Shown: in pieces, positions 22,882 through 31,714 of the stretch
How positions within the stretch are numbered: position 1 is the first letter of the stretch
Layout of the letters: every line of letters starts with the position of its first letter
Assembly: GCA_002254285.1 (NCBI GenBank)
Contig: NIUZ01000039.1
Location: 1 to 35,962 of the forward strand
Length of the DNA stretch: 35,962 nucleotides
Direction: 5' to 3'
Source: Bacteroidetes bacterium 4572_112
GTDB taxonomy: Bacteria > Bacteroidota > Bacteroidia > Bacteroidales > UBA1556
The notes under the pieces: generated by a model
Told to the model about the DNA's origin: nothing
Databases searched by the model: none
What the model saw: only the letters and a program-made list of their open reading frames with translations
Position numbers and translations under genes: made by a program

Positions 22882-24141
22882 TTATCCTCCGAAATCATCA
22901 AAGGCAATCATCTCATCTGGTACACCAAGGTCTTCCAACATTTTAAGAACGGCATCGTTCATCATTGGAGGTCCACAAAGGTAATACTCAATTTCTTCTG
23001 GCTCTTCCATTTTCGATAGGTAGTTGTCGAGGATTATCTGATGGATAAATCCTACATAACCTTCCCAATTATCTTCTGGAGCAGGCTCCGAAAGTCCAAT
23101 ATGGAATTTGAATTGTGGGTTATCTTTTTCAATAGCCCTAAACTCATCCACATAGAATAGTTCTCTTAACGAGCGACCACCATACCAGAAAGTAGCTTTA
23201 CGATCTGTTTTCTGAGTTAAGTATTGATCGAATATATGCGAGCGCATAGGAGCCATTCCGGCACCACCACCAATAAACATCATCTCGCGCTTGGTATCCT
23301 TAATAAAGAACTCACCATAAGGTCCCGAAACCATAACTTTATCACCTGGCTTAAGGTTAAATATGTATGAAGAGCAAATTCCTGGGTTTACCTTAGCAAA
23401 ACCTTTATTCTTAGCATCCCACGGTGGAGTTGCAACACGAATATTAAGTTTCACAATATCACCTTCAGCAGGGTGGTTAGCCATAGAATATGCACGGTAT
23501 ATTGGCTCTGGATTTTTCATCACCAAATCCCACATATTAAAGTTGTCCCAATCGGCTTTATAGTCGTCACCAATAACCATATCTTTATAATTAACAGTGA
23601 TTTTAGGAACATCAATCTGAATATATCCACCTGAGCGGAAATCCATATGCTCGCCTTCAGGAAGACGTACCGTAAATTCCTTAATAAATGTAGCAACAGA
23701 TTCGTTAGAAACCACTTCGCATTCCCATTTCTTAATTCCGAATATCTCAGCTGGTACGCCAATACTCATATCGTTACGAACCTTCACCTGGCAACCAAGT
23801 CGCCAATGATCAGAAGCCTCTTTACGAGTAAAAAATCCTTTTTCAGTAGGAAGAATATCTCCACCACCATCAAGCACCTGTACTTTACACATTCCGCAAG
23901 TACCACCACCACCACAAGCCGATGGAAGGAAGATTTTCTCTTCGGTCATCTTGGCCAATAGTGTACCATCAGGATCAGTTTCTATTTCTTTTTCGCCATT
24001 AATAGTAAGCTTTACCTTTCCTTGAGGAGTAAGCTTTTTCTTTGCATATAGCAATATGCTCACCAATAGAAGCATTACGCCCAAAAAGGCTACAACGCTT
24101 ATTATAATTATGGTAGAGGTTGAAATTTCTGCTAATATCAT
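22882..24141 (-). CDS. nqrF: Na+-NQR subunit F (NADH-oxidising, FAD and 2Fe-2S)
   Basis: 419 residues. One N-terminal TM (about 10-32), a 2Fe-2S ferredoxin domain (about 40-130) with C76, C82, C85 and C117, and a ferredoxin-reductase-type module with the FAD motif RAYSMAN and NADH motif FIGGGAGMAPMRSH, ending in the conserved FDDFGG tail. NqrF takes electrons from NADH and feeds them into the Na+-pumping complex. Last gene of nqrABCDEF; ten bases separate it from nqrE. All cofactor residues are present. Confidence 0.97.
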   Translation of the reverse strand: MILAEISTSTIIIISVVAFLGVMLLLVSILLYAKKKLTPQGKVKLTINGEKEIETDPDGTLLAKMTEEKIFLPSACGGGGTCGMCKVQVLDGGGDILPTEKGFFTRKEASDHWRLGCQVKVRNDMSIGVPAEIFGIKKWECEVVSNESVATFIKEFTVRLPEGEHMDFRSGGYIQIDVPKITVNYKDMVIGDDYKADWDNFNMWDLVMKNPEPIYRAYSMANHPAEGDIVKLNIRVATPPWDAKNKGFAKVNPGICSSYIFNLKPGDKVMVSGPYGEFFIKDTKREMMFIGGGAGMAPMRSHIFDQYLTQKTDRKATFWYGGRSLRELFYVDEFRAIEKDNPQFKFHIGLSEPAPEDNWEGYVGFIHQIILDNYLSKMEEPEEIEYYLCGPPMMNDAVLKMLEDLGVPDEMIAFDDFGG

Positions 24142-24151
24142 ATCTTTAAAA

Positions 24152-24769
24152 TTATAATTTTATACCCATAAATGTCATGAAAGCAATACCCATAATACCT
24201 GTAATTACGAAAGTAATTCCTAGGCCACGTAGTGGAGCAGGTACGTTTGAATACTGAATCTTCTCGCGAATAGCAGCAATCGCTACAATAGCCATAAACC
24301 AACCTACACCCGAACCAAGTCCGAATACTGTTGCCTCGGCAATGTTTTGATATTCTCGCTGTTGCATAAATAATGATCCACCAAGTATTGCACAATTTAC
24401 TGCAATAAGAGGAAGGAAAATTCCTAGTGATGCATATAATGAAGGAGAGAATTTCTCAACAATCATTTCCACAAGCTGTACCATTGATGCTATAATGGCA
24501 ATAAACATGATAAAGCTAAGGAAGCTAAGGTCTATAGTAGCATACTCTTCGCCCATCCACTGCAATGCGCCAGGCTTAAGAAGGTATTCGTTCATAAGGT
24601 AGTCAACAGGTACTGTAATTATCAAAACGAAAATTACTGCTGCACCAAGTCCTACCGATGTTTTTACTGTTTTCGATACTGCCAAATAGGAACACATTCC
24701 AAGGAAGTACGCAAACACCATATTGTCTACAAATATGGATTTTACAAATATATTTACTAAATCTTGCAT
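24152..24769 (-). CDS. nqrE: Na+-NQR subunit E
   Basis: 205 residues, six TM segments. The inverted-topology subunit that with NqrD binds the intramembrane Fe-S centre: C26 in YFLGMCSYLAV and C125 in AVNCAILGG, the two ligands expected from NqrE, are both present. Typical stretches VDNMVFAYFLG, KFSPSLYASLGIFLPLI and APLRGLGITFV are intact. 26 bases downstream of the nqrD stop. Full length. Confidence 0.97.
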   Translation of the reverse strand: MQDLVNIFVKSIFVDNMVFAYFLGMCSYLAVSKTVKTSVGLGAAVIFVLIITVPVDYLMNEYLLKPGALQWMGEEYATIDLSFLSFIMFIAIIASMVQLVEMIVEKFSPSLYASLGIFLPLIAVNCAILGGSLFMQQREYQNIAEATVFGLGSGVGWFMAIVAIAAIREKIQYSNVPAPLRGLGITFVITGIMGIAFMTFMGIKL

Positions 24770-24795
24770 ATTAATTTCTTTAAAATATTATCAAA

Positions 24796-25254
24796 TTAAT
24801 CTTCAACTAGGTCAGTATTGCGCGAGCGCTGAATCCAAATAATAGTTGCAACAGCAAATAGAGCCATTGGTGGTAATAATACCAAACCATTATTTACATA
24901 TCCTAAATCATAAAATGAGTCAGGGATAATTTTCATTCCCATAAGTGATCCTGTTCCGAATAACTCACGGAAAAAAGCCACTGCAACAAGTATCCATGCA
25001 TATCCTGCACCGTTTCCTAGTCCATCGAGGAAAGCAGGCCAAGGTTTGTTTGACATAGCAAATGCCTCAAAACGTCCCATGATAATACAGTTGGTAATAA
25101 TAAGTCCAACAAATACCGATAGCTGCTTGCTTACATCATAAGCGAAGGCTTTAAGTACTTGGTCAACAAGGATTACCAGTGCCGCAATTACTACTAATTG
25201 AACAATGATACGAATACGAGAAGGAATTCCGTTTCGCATGAATGAGATCACCAT
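24796..25254 (-). pseudogene. nqrD: Na+-NQR subunit D, N-terminally truncated by an nqrC/nqrD deletion
   Basis: About 152 residues from the first usable ATG (25252-25254); NqrD is normally 205-215. The remaining part is clear: [40 protein letters not shown], the [15 protein letters not shown] Cys ligand (C56 here), [15 protein letters not shown] and the C-terminal TMs. Missing are the first ~60 residues, including the first two TM helices and the conserved first Cys of the intramembrane Fe-S site. The frame enters nqrC codons at about 25246-25255. Codons between 25255 and 25293 in this frame are shifted nqrC sequence, not real NqrD. The complex should therefore not assemble its NqrD/NqrE cluster, unless the deletion is an assembly artefact. 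Confidence 0.85.
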
Positions 25255-25927
25255 TACATGTAAGTGTACTTCCTGATATAGCATCAATACCATTTATGGC
25301 ATCAATATCCGATTGGTTTGCAACGCCACCTTTTATCACAGATACCGATACAAATTTATCATCTTTAAAAATCTGTTTTCCAATAAATCTGTTAGTAAAG
25401 TCAGGTAGAATAATCTCTGCTCCAAGTCCAGGAGTTTCGCTATCGTGTCCAAAATTTACTGCTGCCACAGTGTTTTTGTCAGAATCTAATGAGATGTTTC
25501 CATAAATAGGACCCCAAAGTCCTTTTCCAAATAGTGGAATTATATAGAAAGTTTCTCCATTATTATTCATAACAAACAATGGCATTGCTGTAATGTTTTT
25601 AGAATTAGCATTATATAATGCTGTTTTTAGATTTACGTCAAAAGCACGAGTAGTACCTGTAAGTTCGCCATTGGCAAAGGTGCTAATCTCTTCTCCTTTT
25701 TCGTTTATTATCACCTCTTTAACAAGGTGCTTTTTGTATAAGTCAGCTGCTGTAGTTGCATCAGCTGCCACACCTATTGATCCCAATAGGTTGATCATTT
25801 TTTCGTTTTGCTTATTTTTATCCTGCAAAGGTTTTAGCGCAAGATTGGCTGAGGTAAGAATTACCGCTACCAATACCACCATAACCGAAGCATAAATAAA
25901 AATGTATGAATTACTATTCTTGTTCAT
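25163..25927 (-). CDS. nqrC: Na+-NQR subunit C, C-terminus replaced by out-of-frame nqrD sequence
   Basis: 254 residues as read. N-terminal TM (about 8-28) and the periplasmic FMN-binding domain, with the covalent flavin motif DAISGSTLT at its end (T221 the predicted FMN site). After CNG (about residue 226) the reading frame runs into nqrD in another frame ([17 protein letters not shown]...), so some 20-28 authentic C-terminal residues are absent. The flavin site is retained, so partial function is conceivable. The gene overlaps nqrD by about 90 bases in an unnatural way; normal operons have a short gap here. 20 bases after nqrB. Confidence 0.85.
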   Translation of the reverse strand: MNKNSNSYIFIYASVMVVLVAVILTSANLALKPLQDKNKQNEKMINLLGSIGVAADATTAADLYKKHLVKEVIINEKGEEISTFANGELTGTTRAFDVNLKTALYNANSKNITAMPLFVMNNNGETFYIIPLFGKGLWGPIYGNISLDSDKNTVAAVNFGHDSETPGLGAEIILPDFTNRFIGKQIFKDDKFVSVSVIKGGVANQSDIDAINGIDAISGSTLTCNGDLIHAKRNSFSYSYHCSISSNCGTGNPC

Positions 25928-25947
25928 ATCGTTAAATTATTTAATGG

Positions 25948-27099
25948 TTAAGCGCTAAGTTTAGCACGTTTAAGTCTTTTCTTTATGTTTGAATCCACCA
26001 CGTAGAAGTCAATTGTTGGAGCAAATACGTTCATAAATAGTATTGCCAACATTACACCTTCTGGATAAGCAGGATTTAGCACCCTTACAAGTATAGCAAT
26101 GAATCCGGCCAAGAAGCCATAAATCCATTTTCCTGTTTCGGTTTGTGCTGCTGTTACTGGATCGGTAATCATAAATACACCACCAAAGGCAAATCCACCA
26201 ATTAGGATATGCTCCCAAGGACATAATTGTAAGTATGTATTGTCAGGGAATGATCCTGATAATAAGTGAAGAATTCCTCCCATTGCGATACCTCCCACGA
26301 AGAACGATAACATCAATTTCCAATTTCCTACTCCTGTTACCAATAGTATAAAGGCGCCTATTGCCAAAGCAATAATTGAAGTCTCACCAATGGATCCTGC
26401 GTAGTTTCCTACTATCATTTCCATATGGCTAATTCCGGCACCATGTCCTGCTGTAAGCTCTGCTAGTGGAGTTGCTCCTGAGAAAGCATCAGCTTTTTCG
26501 GCAATCCATACTTTGTCACCACTCATTGCTGAAGGGTAAGCGAAGAATAATACTGCTCTTGTTAATAGGGCAGGGTTTACAATGTTCATCCCTGTACCTC
26601 CGAAAACTTCTTTTCCGAAAATAACAGCAAAAGCTACTGCCACAGCAACCATCCATAATGGAGTAGATACTGGTACAATTAGCGGAATAAGCATTCCCGA
26701 TACAAAGAAACCTTCGTTTACTTCGTGACCTCTGCCTTGGGCAAACATTATCTCAATTCCCAATCCTACTACATAAGTAACAATGATGATTGGTAGCACT
26801 TGCCATAATCCATAAACAAAGGCATCCATTATAGATGCTGTTTCGCCAATGGAAGTAAAATGCATATTTCCAGCATTCCACATTCCGAAGAATAAAGCTG
26901 GCATCATGGCTATTACAACCATAAACATTGAGCGCTTCATATCCACACCGTCTCTGATGTGACTTCCCGATGTTGTAACTACGTCGGGAGTATAAAATAA
27001 AGTATCAGCGGCGTCATACATAGAGTGAAAAGCCTGAAACTTTTCTCCCTTTTGCACGTGAGGCTTTATATTGTCTAATATATTTCTTATAAATTTCAT
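25948..27099 (-). CDS. nqrB: Na+-NQR subunit B
   Basis: 383 residues, about ten TM helices. FMN is attached covalently to the Thr of the motif F206-S-G-A-T210 (AFSGATPLAEL). Other signature stretches: NEGFFVSGMLIPLIVP, GTGMNIVNPALLTRAVLFFAYP, ITDPVTAAQTETGKW and YPEGVMLAILFMNVFAP. It forms most of the Na+ channel and the ubiquinone/menaquinone-side redox site. 20 bases after nqrA. Full length with the usual N-terminal cytoplasmic extension. Confidence 0.97.
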   Translation of the reverse strand: MKFIRNILDNIKPHVQKGEKFQAFHSMYDAADTLFYTPDVVTTSGSHIRDGVDMKRSMFMVVIAMMPALFFGMWNAGNMHFTSIGETASIMDAFVYGLWQVLPIIIVTYVVGLGIEIMFAQGRGHEVNEGFFVSGMLIPLIVPVSTPLWMVAVAVAFAVIFGKEVFGGTGMNIVNPALLTRAVLFFAYPSAMSGDKVWIAEKADAFSGATPLAELTAGHGAGISHMEMIVGNYAGSIGETSIIALAIGAFILLVTGVGNWKLMLSFFVGGIAMGGILHLLSGSFPDNTYLQLCPWEHILIGGFAFGGVFMITDPVTAAQTETGKWIYGFLAGFIAILVRVLNPAYPEGVMLAILFMNVFAPTIDFYVVDSNIKKRLKRAKLSA

Positions 27100-27119
27100 T
27101 ATCGATAAATTATCATTAA

Positions 27120-28466
27120 TTAACTCATTTCCTTACGTAATTCATCAAGACCCTCGCGGAGTACTTTCTGAATGTCAATTTTAGAAGTACTGATGTATTC
27201 GCATAATGCTATATCCTCTTCATCAACTTCGTAAATTCCCAAATTCTCCATCATATCTATATCATTAATCATAATCGATTTGATAAGTTGAATAGGGTAT
27301 ATGTCCATAGGGAAAACCTTCTCCATCTGTCCTGTAAAAACAAAAGCACGCTCACCACCGTTCATATTAGTGTTTAGAGTGTACTCTTTGTTTGGACTTA
27401 ACCACGAGAAAGCTGTTCTGTAAAAACTATGCTTTTTAGGACTTGGAATTAACCAACCGAAAAACTCAAATATATTTCCTTCAGGAATTACTGTTAATGA
27501 GTTATGGTAGTAAGAAAGTGAGCCCTTAGGTCCAATATTGCTACCAGTAAGTACATTACCACTAATGATTCTAACAGGGTTCTCAGTTTTAAGTTTTCCT
27601 TCAATAATTTCAGCAATACAAGCACCACGGTTCACCTTATAGTATTGAGGCTCTTTAACCTCAGAACCTGTCAATGCAATTGTAATTTCAGGTTTGTACT
27701 CGCCAGTTAGGAATAAATTACCAATGGTGGCAACATCCTGAGCTTGTACTACCCATACAATCTCACCTTTATTAATTGGTGATACATGATGAATCTGAAT
27801 CCCTACATTTCCTGCTGGGTGAGGCCCAGAGAAAGTGTTGATTTCTACATTCTTAATATCTTTAAGGAAAGAACTAGTTTTGGAACTAATTCCTAAGTTT
27901 ACTTTTCCTTCAGTAAGTTTTGCCAGAGCATCAACTCCTGCTTGAAAGGCCTCTTCTAAGCCCGCAAGGCTGAAATCCAAATCAGCCGCTAGTGGAGCGC
28001 TATCAAAACCAGATATAAATACTGATTTTGGCTTATCCTCAGGATTTGCTACAACAGTATACGGACGTTGGCGGACCAAAGACCAAAGGCCACTTTCTAA
28101 AAGTTGCTCTTTGATTGCTTTTGCATCCAGAGTTGAAGGTTGAGCTTTGCCGAAAGAAACAAAATCGTTGCTGCCATCGGCCTCAATCTTTATCTCAAGC
28201 ATTTTACGCTTTGCACCTCTAACTATTTCAGTAATTGTACCACTAACTGGGGATGGGATTTTTACGTACTCCCTTTTTTTATCAAAGAAGACAGGAGCGC
28301 CTCTTTTTACTTTGTCTCCCACTCTTGCTGACAGTTTTGGCAGCATCCCGTGAAAGTCGGTAGGTTTTAATGCATAATGACTTGTATTTATTTCTTGCAC
28401 TTCTTTTTGCGCAGTTCCTACAAGTTTTATGTCATAACCTTTCTTTATCTTAATATTCATTGACAT
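27120..28466 (-). CDS. nqrA: Na+-NQR subunit A
   Basis: 448 residues. Cytoplasmic quinone-proximal subunit: starts MSMNIKIKKGYDIKLVG (a second ATG two codons in is equally possible), with HGMLPKLSARVGDKVKRG, a lipoyl-like hinge KIPSPVSGTI, GPHPAGNVGIQIHHVSP and the conserved C-terminal GLYEVDEEDIALCEYISTSK (here GIYEVDEED...). First gene of the nqr operon. Only about 60 bases upstream there is a small hairpin TTTGTTA-AACC-TAACAAA (28499-28516) and repeated TTAACAC motifs that may be a control region; no TAnnTTTG box with the right first base is seen. Intact. Confidence 0.96.
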   Translation of the reverse strand: MSMNIKIKKGYDIKLVGTAQKEVQEINTSHYALKPTDFHGMLPKLSARVGDKVKRGAPVFFDKKREYVKIPSPVSGTITEIVRGAKRKMLEIKIEADGSNDFVSFGKAQPSTLDAKAIKEQLLESGLWSLVRQRPYTVVANPEDKPKSVFISGFDSAPLAADLDFSLAGLEEAFQAGVDALAKLTEGKVNLGISSKTSSFLKDIKNVEINTFSGPHPAGNVGIQIHHVSPINKGEIVWVVQAQDVATIGNLFLTGEYKPEITIALTGSEVKEPQYYKVNRGACIAEIIEGKLKTENPVRIISGNVLTGSNIGPKGSLSYYHNSLTVIPEGNIFEFFGWLIPSPKKHSFYRTAFSWLSPNKEYTLNTNMNGGERAFVFTGQMEKVFPMDIYPIQLIKSIMINDIDMMENLGIYEVDEEDIALCEYISTSKIDIQKVLREGLDELRKEMS

Positions 28467-29254
28467 AAGAAAACTATGATTGTTAACACTTTAACACCTT
28501 TGTTAAACCTAACAAAAGTGAATTATATAATACTACAAATATGGTAAAAAAAATTAAGTCATCACTACTTAATAGTTAAATAAAAACGGTTAAAAAACTA
28601 ACATTTCTCATAAAATAACATAAAGTATCAGAAAATGAAGATATTATAATCAAATAGTTATAAGAATAACAGCTAAGTTTATTTAATAACAACGCCTTAT
28701 TTAGAATAGTAAACTTCTTTGAAAATTAAAGTGTTTTTGTTTTTTTTATTTGGCTATTATAAATAGTGTTTTTACAAGAGCCAAGTTTAATTTGTGATTA
28801 TTTGCGCGGACTAATTGTAATTATTGGGATAAATTTTCCACTTATGTAATACTAAATATTTATAAATGGTATATACACTAAGTATTATAAAATACAGTAT
28901 ATCAAATATATAAAGGATTATATTGCTTGCCTATGATTTTGTATATGGTTAATTATTTGTAATGAAATATTTTGCAGATTGACTAAAATCAATTACTTTT
29001 AGAAATATTTTGGTAGGTAAATTGTTCTCTGAATTTATGCTAATTTATAATATGAGATAAGTTACTTTCTTAGGTGTTTTGTCTTTGTGTTCAAATATAT
29101 CTAACATCATTATAAATAATACTGATAAATGAGAGTAGTTTATTACTTTTGTGAGCACAAATAGAAAAAGTCTGTGTTGAATTTTGTTGTTACAAAAATA
29201 GCAAGACATTTATTTGGTTTGAATATTAATAGGTTTAATTATAATAATAGTTTT
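28467..29254. other. 788-bp AT-rich divergent region between nqrA and the Mrp/Mbh operon
   Basis: Strongly AT-rich, no supported ORF. Near nqrA: direct repeats TTAACAC (28482-28497 area) and a 7-bp-stem hairpin at 28499-28516. Near the other end: -7 box TACTTTTG (29144-29151). From about 28520 to 29140 I see no recognisable RNA, repeat or gene. It is unusually long for this gene-dense window and may hold regulatory sites for both Na+-linked operons. Confidence 0.6.
29144..29151 (+). promoter_or_regulatory. -7 box of the Mrp/Mbh operon (TACTTTTG)
   Basis: Exact TAnnTTTG match, about 100 bases before the ATG at 29255. The -33 position reads ACTG, not TTTG. Confidence 0.45.
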
Positions 29255-29749
29255 ATGAAATTCAAGAACATTTTTGTTGCTTTTCTTGTGATATTGTTGG
29301 GGTGGATGCTTCTGACGTGGTCATTGGAACTGCAGAGTATATTGCTCGGTGTTGGAATTTCGGCAGTATTGTCGTTATTGCTCTGCGGTAGTTGTACTCT
29401 TTTTAATGAGATTAACCTTACACCTAAGGCTTTTGCTTATTCTTTTTGGTACTTAATTGTATTTCTAATAGAGTTGGTTAAAGCTAATATTGATGTAACG
29501 CGAAGAGTGCTTTCGCCTTCAATGCCTATAAATCCAGGTATTGTGAAAGTAGAGACTACTCTAAAATCTAAAATGGCTCGTTTGATTCTTGCTAACTCTA
29601 TCACATTAACGCCAGGTACATTTACCATTGAGATAAATGACGACGCGCTTTATGTGCACTGGATTGATGTTGAGAGTGATGATGTAGAAGGCGCAACGAA
29701 AGCGATAGTAAGTAAATTTGAAAAGTTATTGGAGGTAATGTATGGATAA
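29255..29749 (+). CDS. mnhE: Mrp/Mbh antiporter subunit E (MnhE/MbhA-like)
   Basis: 164 residues from ATG 29255, the family length; a GTG farther upstream would add 27 hydrophilic residues not typical of the family. Two N-terminal TMs (about 3-50), a third (about 63-85, AFAYSFWYLIVFLIELVKAN), and the conserved cytoplasmic part DVTRRVLSPSMPINPGIV, LANSITLTPGTFTIEI. In Mrp/Mnh complexes this small subunit is part of the membrane arm. First of at least nine co-directional genes. It overlaps the next gene by 8 bases. Confidence 0.92.
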   Translation: MKFKNIFVAFLVILLGWMLLTWSLELQSILLGVGISAVLSLLLCGSCTLFNEINLTPKAFAYSFWYLIVFLIELVKANIDVTRRVLSPSMPINPGIVKVETTLKSKMARLILANSITLTPGTFTIEINDDALYVHWIDVESDDVEGATKAIVSKFEKLLEVMYG

Positions 29750-30002
29750 TATAGTTATTTATATTGCTTTAGTAATGTTGATGGTAACATTATTAGCAGG
29801 GCTGATAAGGTTTGTAAAAGGACCTTCGGTAGTAGATAAAGTTGTGGGCTTTGATTCCATGACAATCACCTCTTTGGTGATGATTGGTGTTATAGCTTAT
29901 TTGTCGAATCGTGCTATTTATTTAGACGTAGCAGTGGTATATGGCTTCCTTAGTTTCTTAGGAGTTATTATTGTTGCTAAATATATACAAGGAGGACTAT
30001 AA
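29742..30002 (+). CDS. mnhF: Mrp/Mbh antiporter subunit F (MnhF/MbhB-like)
   Basis: 86 residues, three TMs. Signature VKGPSVVDKVVGFDSM after TM1 and the FLSFLGVIIVAKYI TM3 are typical of MrpF. The start overlaps the mnhE stop by 8 bases. In MRP complexes MrpF lies with MrpE and MrpG near the MrpB/C module. Its stop is one base before the next start, preceded by an AGGAGG purine run that probably serves as ribosome binding site for mnhG. Confidence 0.92.
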   Translation: MDNIVIYIALVMLMVTLLAGLIRFVKGPSVVDKVVGFDSMTITSLVMIGVIAYLSNRAIYLDVAVVYGFLSFLGVIIVAKYIQGGL

Positions 30003-30003
30003 T

Positions 30004-30381
30004 ATGGGCGAGACAATAAAATTAATCGGTGAAATATTTCTGTTAATAGGTTCATTTAGCCTTATGACAGCAGCTGTAGGTTTACTACGTATGCCAGATG
30101 TATATAATAGAGTGCAAACAGGTACTAAAGCTTCTACTTTGGGAGCATTAATGTCGTTTGTAGGCTTAGCAATGATGAGTTTTGATCATTGGCAAGAAAC
30201 AAACTGGGTAGGTAGATTCTTGGTTTTAGTGATTTTCATTCTTCTTACAAATCCAGTTTCGTCACATGTGTTGATGCGTGCTGCTTATGCTATGAAAATA
30301 CCTTTATCAAAGCTTACTTCAGTAGATAAACTAAAGGAAGATATTAATAATAAAGTTTTGGAGGAACCTAAAGATGAATAG
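30004..30381 (+). CDS. mnhG: Mrp/Mbh antiporter subunit G (MnhG/MbhC-like)
   Basis: 125 residues from ATG 30004 (MGETIKLIGEIF), chosen because AGGAGG lies at 29993-29998 just upstream and because an earlier ATG at 29971 would run inside mnhF. Three TMs and the family motif VGLLRMPDVYNRVQTGTKAST after TM1, plus ILLTNPVSSHVLMRAAY. It overlaps the following gene by 8 bases. A C-terminal charged tail (about 100-125) is longer than in many MrpG. Confidence 0.92.
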   Translation: MGETIKLIGEIFLLIGSFSLMTAAVGLLRMPDVYNRVQTGTKASTLGALMSFVGLAMMSFDHWQETNWVGRFLVLVIFILLTNPVSSHVLMRAAYAMKIPLSKLTSVDKLKEDINNKVLEEPKDE

Positions 30382-30631
30382 TGAAATGATATATAGCTTA
30401 ATAGCTATCGGAATAGGTATTCTTATGTTAATAATGGCAGTAATTGCTATTCTTAATGATAAGTTATCTGTAGCAGTTATAGCTGCTGGTGTTGTTAGTT
30501 TATTTGCCTCAGTACTGTTTTTATTAATGGCGGCTCCCGATGTTGCAATGACAGAAGCTGCTATTGGTAGTGGACTTTCAACTTTAATTTTCTTTTATGT
30601 ATTAAATAAAATCAAAAGACAAAATGCTTAG
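30374..30631 (+). CDS. MbhD-like hydrogenase/antiporter subunit (DUF4040)
   Basis: 85 residues, three TMs. AAPDVAMTEAAIGSGLSTLIFF matches the MbhD/DUF4040 domain that in Mrp proteins is fused within MrpA but in Mbh-type complexes is a separate gene. Having it separate, directly after G, is the Mbh order (A, B, C, D). 8-base overlap with both neighbours supports tight coupling. Full length. Confidence 0.85.
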   Translation: MNSEMIYSLIAIGIGILMLIMAVIAILNDKLSVAVIAAGVVSLFASVLFLLMAAPDVAMTEAAIGSGLSTLIFFYVLNKIKRQNA

Positions 30632-31331
30632 AAATTTTTTAATAGCATTAGTTTTGGCTAGCTTTGGATTCATATTTCTGAATCTATATAATAGCTATGA
30701 GCCAAAAACTGAGCTTACAGGTATTGCAGCCCATTATGCAGAAAATGGTGCTAGTGAAGTTGGTGCAGCCAACCTTGTTACTGCTGTGGTGGTTTCTTAT
30801 CGTTCTTTTGATACTTTAGGAGAAATTACCATACTATTCCTTACCGCTGCTATCATCTCTTTCTTCTTGAAATTGAGCAACGAGGACGAAAATAAAGTTA
30901 TTATCCACAAAGGAACTTCAGAAATTCTTAAAACAGCTTCTCAACTCCTTATACCCCTCATATTCTTATTTGGAGTGTATGTGTTCATCAACGGACACCT
31001 TACTCCCGGTGGAGGTTTTCAGGGAGGTGCGATTATAGCATCAGGAGTAGTATTAGCTATTATGGCTAATCCTAATATGACCATCAACCATACTGTAATA
31101 GTGTGGGTAGAAAGTCTGTCGGGTGTTACAGTGGTAATAATTGGTGTACTAGGAATTATCCTTGGTGGTGGTTTCCTTGATAGTACGCTAGATGGATATG
31201 GCCTTGGTGAATTTGGAACTGTTTTTAGCGCAGGTACTATCCCTGTTATCTATAGCCTTGTAGGCTTAAAGGTAGGAGCAGAGATTTCAAATATCTTGAA
31301 TAAATATCAAAAATCACAAAAAGAATCATAG
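30624..31331 (+). CDS. MbhE-MbhF (MnhB-like) fusion subunit
   Basis: 235 residues. N-terminal part (about 1-95) has the MbhE pattern AVVVSYRSFDTLGEITILF after a first TM and periplasmic loop; C-terminal part (about 95-235) is an MrpB/MnhB domain with HLTPGGGFQGGAIIASGVVL and the last TMs. In Pyrococcus these are separate genes, mbhE and mbhF; here they form one protein, as seen in some Mrp-type operons. 8-base overlap with the preceding gene, 2-base gap to the next. It contributes to the Mrp module that moves Na+ (or H+). Confidence 0.85.
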   Translation: MLRNFLIALVLASFGFIFLNLYNSYEPKTELTGIAAHYAENGASEVGAANLVTAVVVSYRSFDTLGEITILFLTAAIISFFLKLSNEDENKVIIHKGTSEILKTASQLLIPLIFLFGVYVFINGHLTPGGGFQGGAIIASGVVLAIMANPNMTINHTVIVWVESLSGVTVVIIGVLGIILGGGFLDSTLDGYGLGEFGTVFSAGTIPVIYSLVGLKVGAEISNILNKYQKSQKES

Positions 31332-31333
31332 AT

Positions 31334-31714
31334 ATGGAAACTTTGGAATTAGGAAAAATAGGATTACTTATCGGTTTCTTGCTAGTGATAGTTGGTTTCT
31401 GGGGTATCCTTCAACAGAAAAACATTATTAAGATTATTGTGAGCTTCACAATTCTTAATACAGGTATAAACTTAGTAATGGTTGCTTTGGGCTATATTAA
31501 AGGTCGCACAGCTCCTATTATTGATGACTCAGTGGAGCAATTAGCTAATCACAATGTGATAAATGCTATTGTCGATCCTGTGCCACAAGCTCTTGTACTT
31601 ACGGCTATTGTTATTGGTTTTGGTGTTACATCATTACTATTAGCATACGCAATGAAGCTTTTTAGAGCTAAGAAAACATTAGAAATTAATCAGTTTAACG
31701 ATTTGAAATGGTAG
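31334..31714 (+). CDS. mnhC: Mrp/Mbh antiporter subunit C (MnhC/MbhG, NuoK-like)
   Basis: 126 residues with three TMs. FTILNTGINLVMVALGYI is the NuoK/MrpC TM2 pattern and DPVPQALVLTAIVIGFG TM3 is the conserved MrpC stretch. The loop between (about 57-83) is longer than in NuoK, as normal for MrpC/MbhG. It overlaps the large antiporter gene by 7 bases. Intact. Confidence 0.93.
   Translation: METLELGKIGLLIGFLLVIVGFWGILQQKNIIKIIVSFTILNTGINLVMVALGYIKGRTAPIIDDSVEQLANHNVINAIVDPVPQALVLTAIVIGFGVTSLLLAYAMKLFRAKKTLEINQFNDLKW

Noticed and set aside
24138-24395. Minus-strand ORF overlapping nqrE
   Set aside because: Out-of-frame shadow of nqrE; Cys/Tyr/Arg-rich composition without family features.
25255-25293. 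Start of nqrD at 25293
   Set aside because: The codons before 25254 in this frame are shifted nqrC sequence and do not resemble NqrD.
29174-29254. N-terminal extension of mnhE from an upstream GTG
   Set aside because: Adds 27 residues not typical of MnhE; ATG at 29255 gives the usual length and begins with the first TM.
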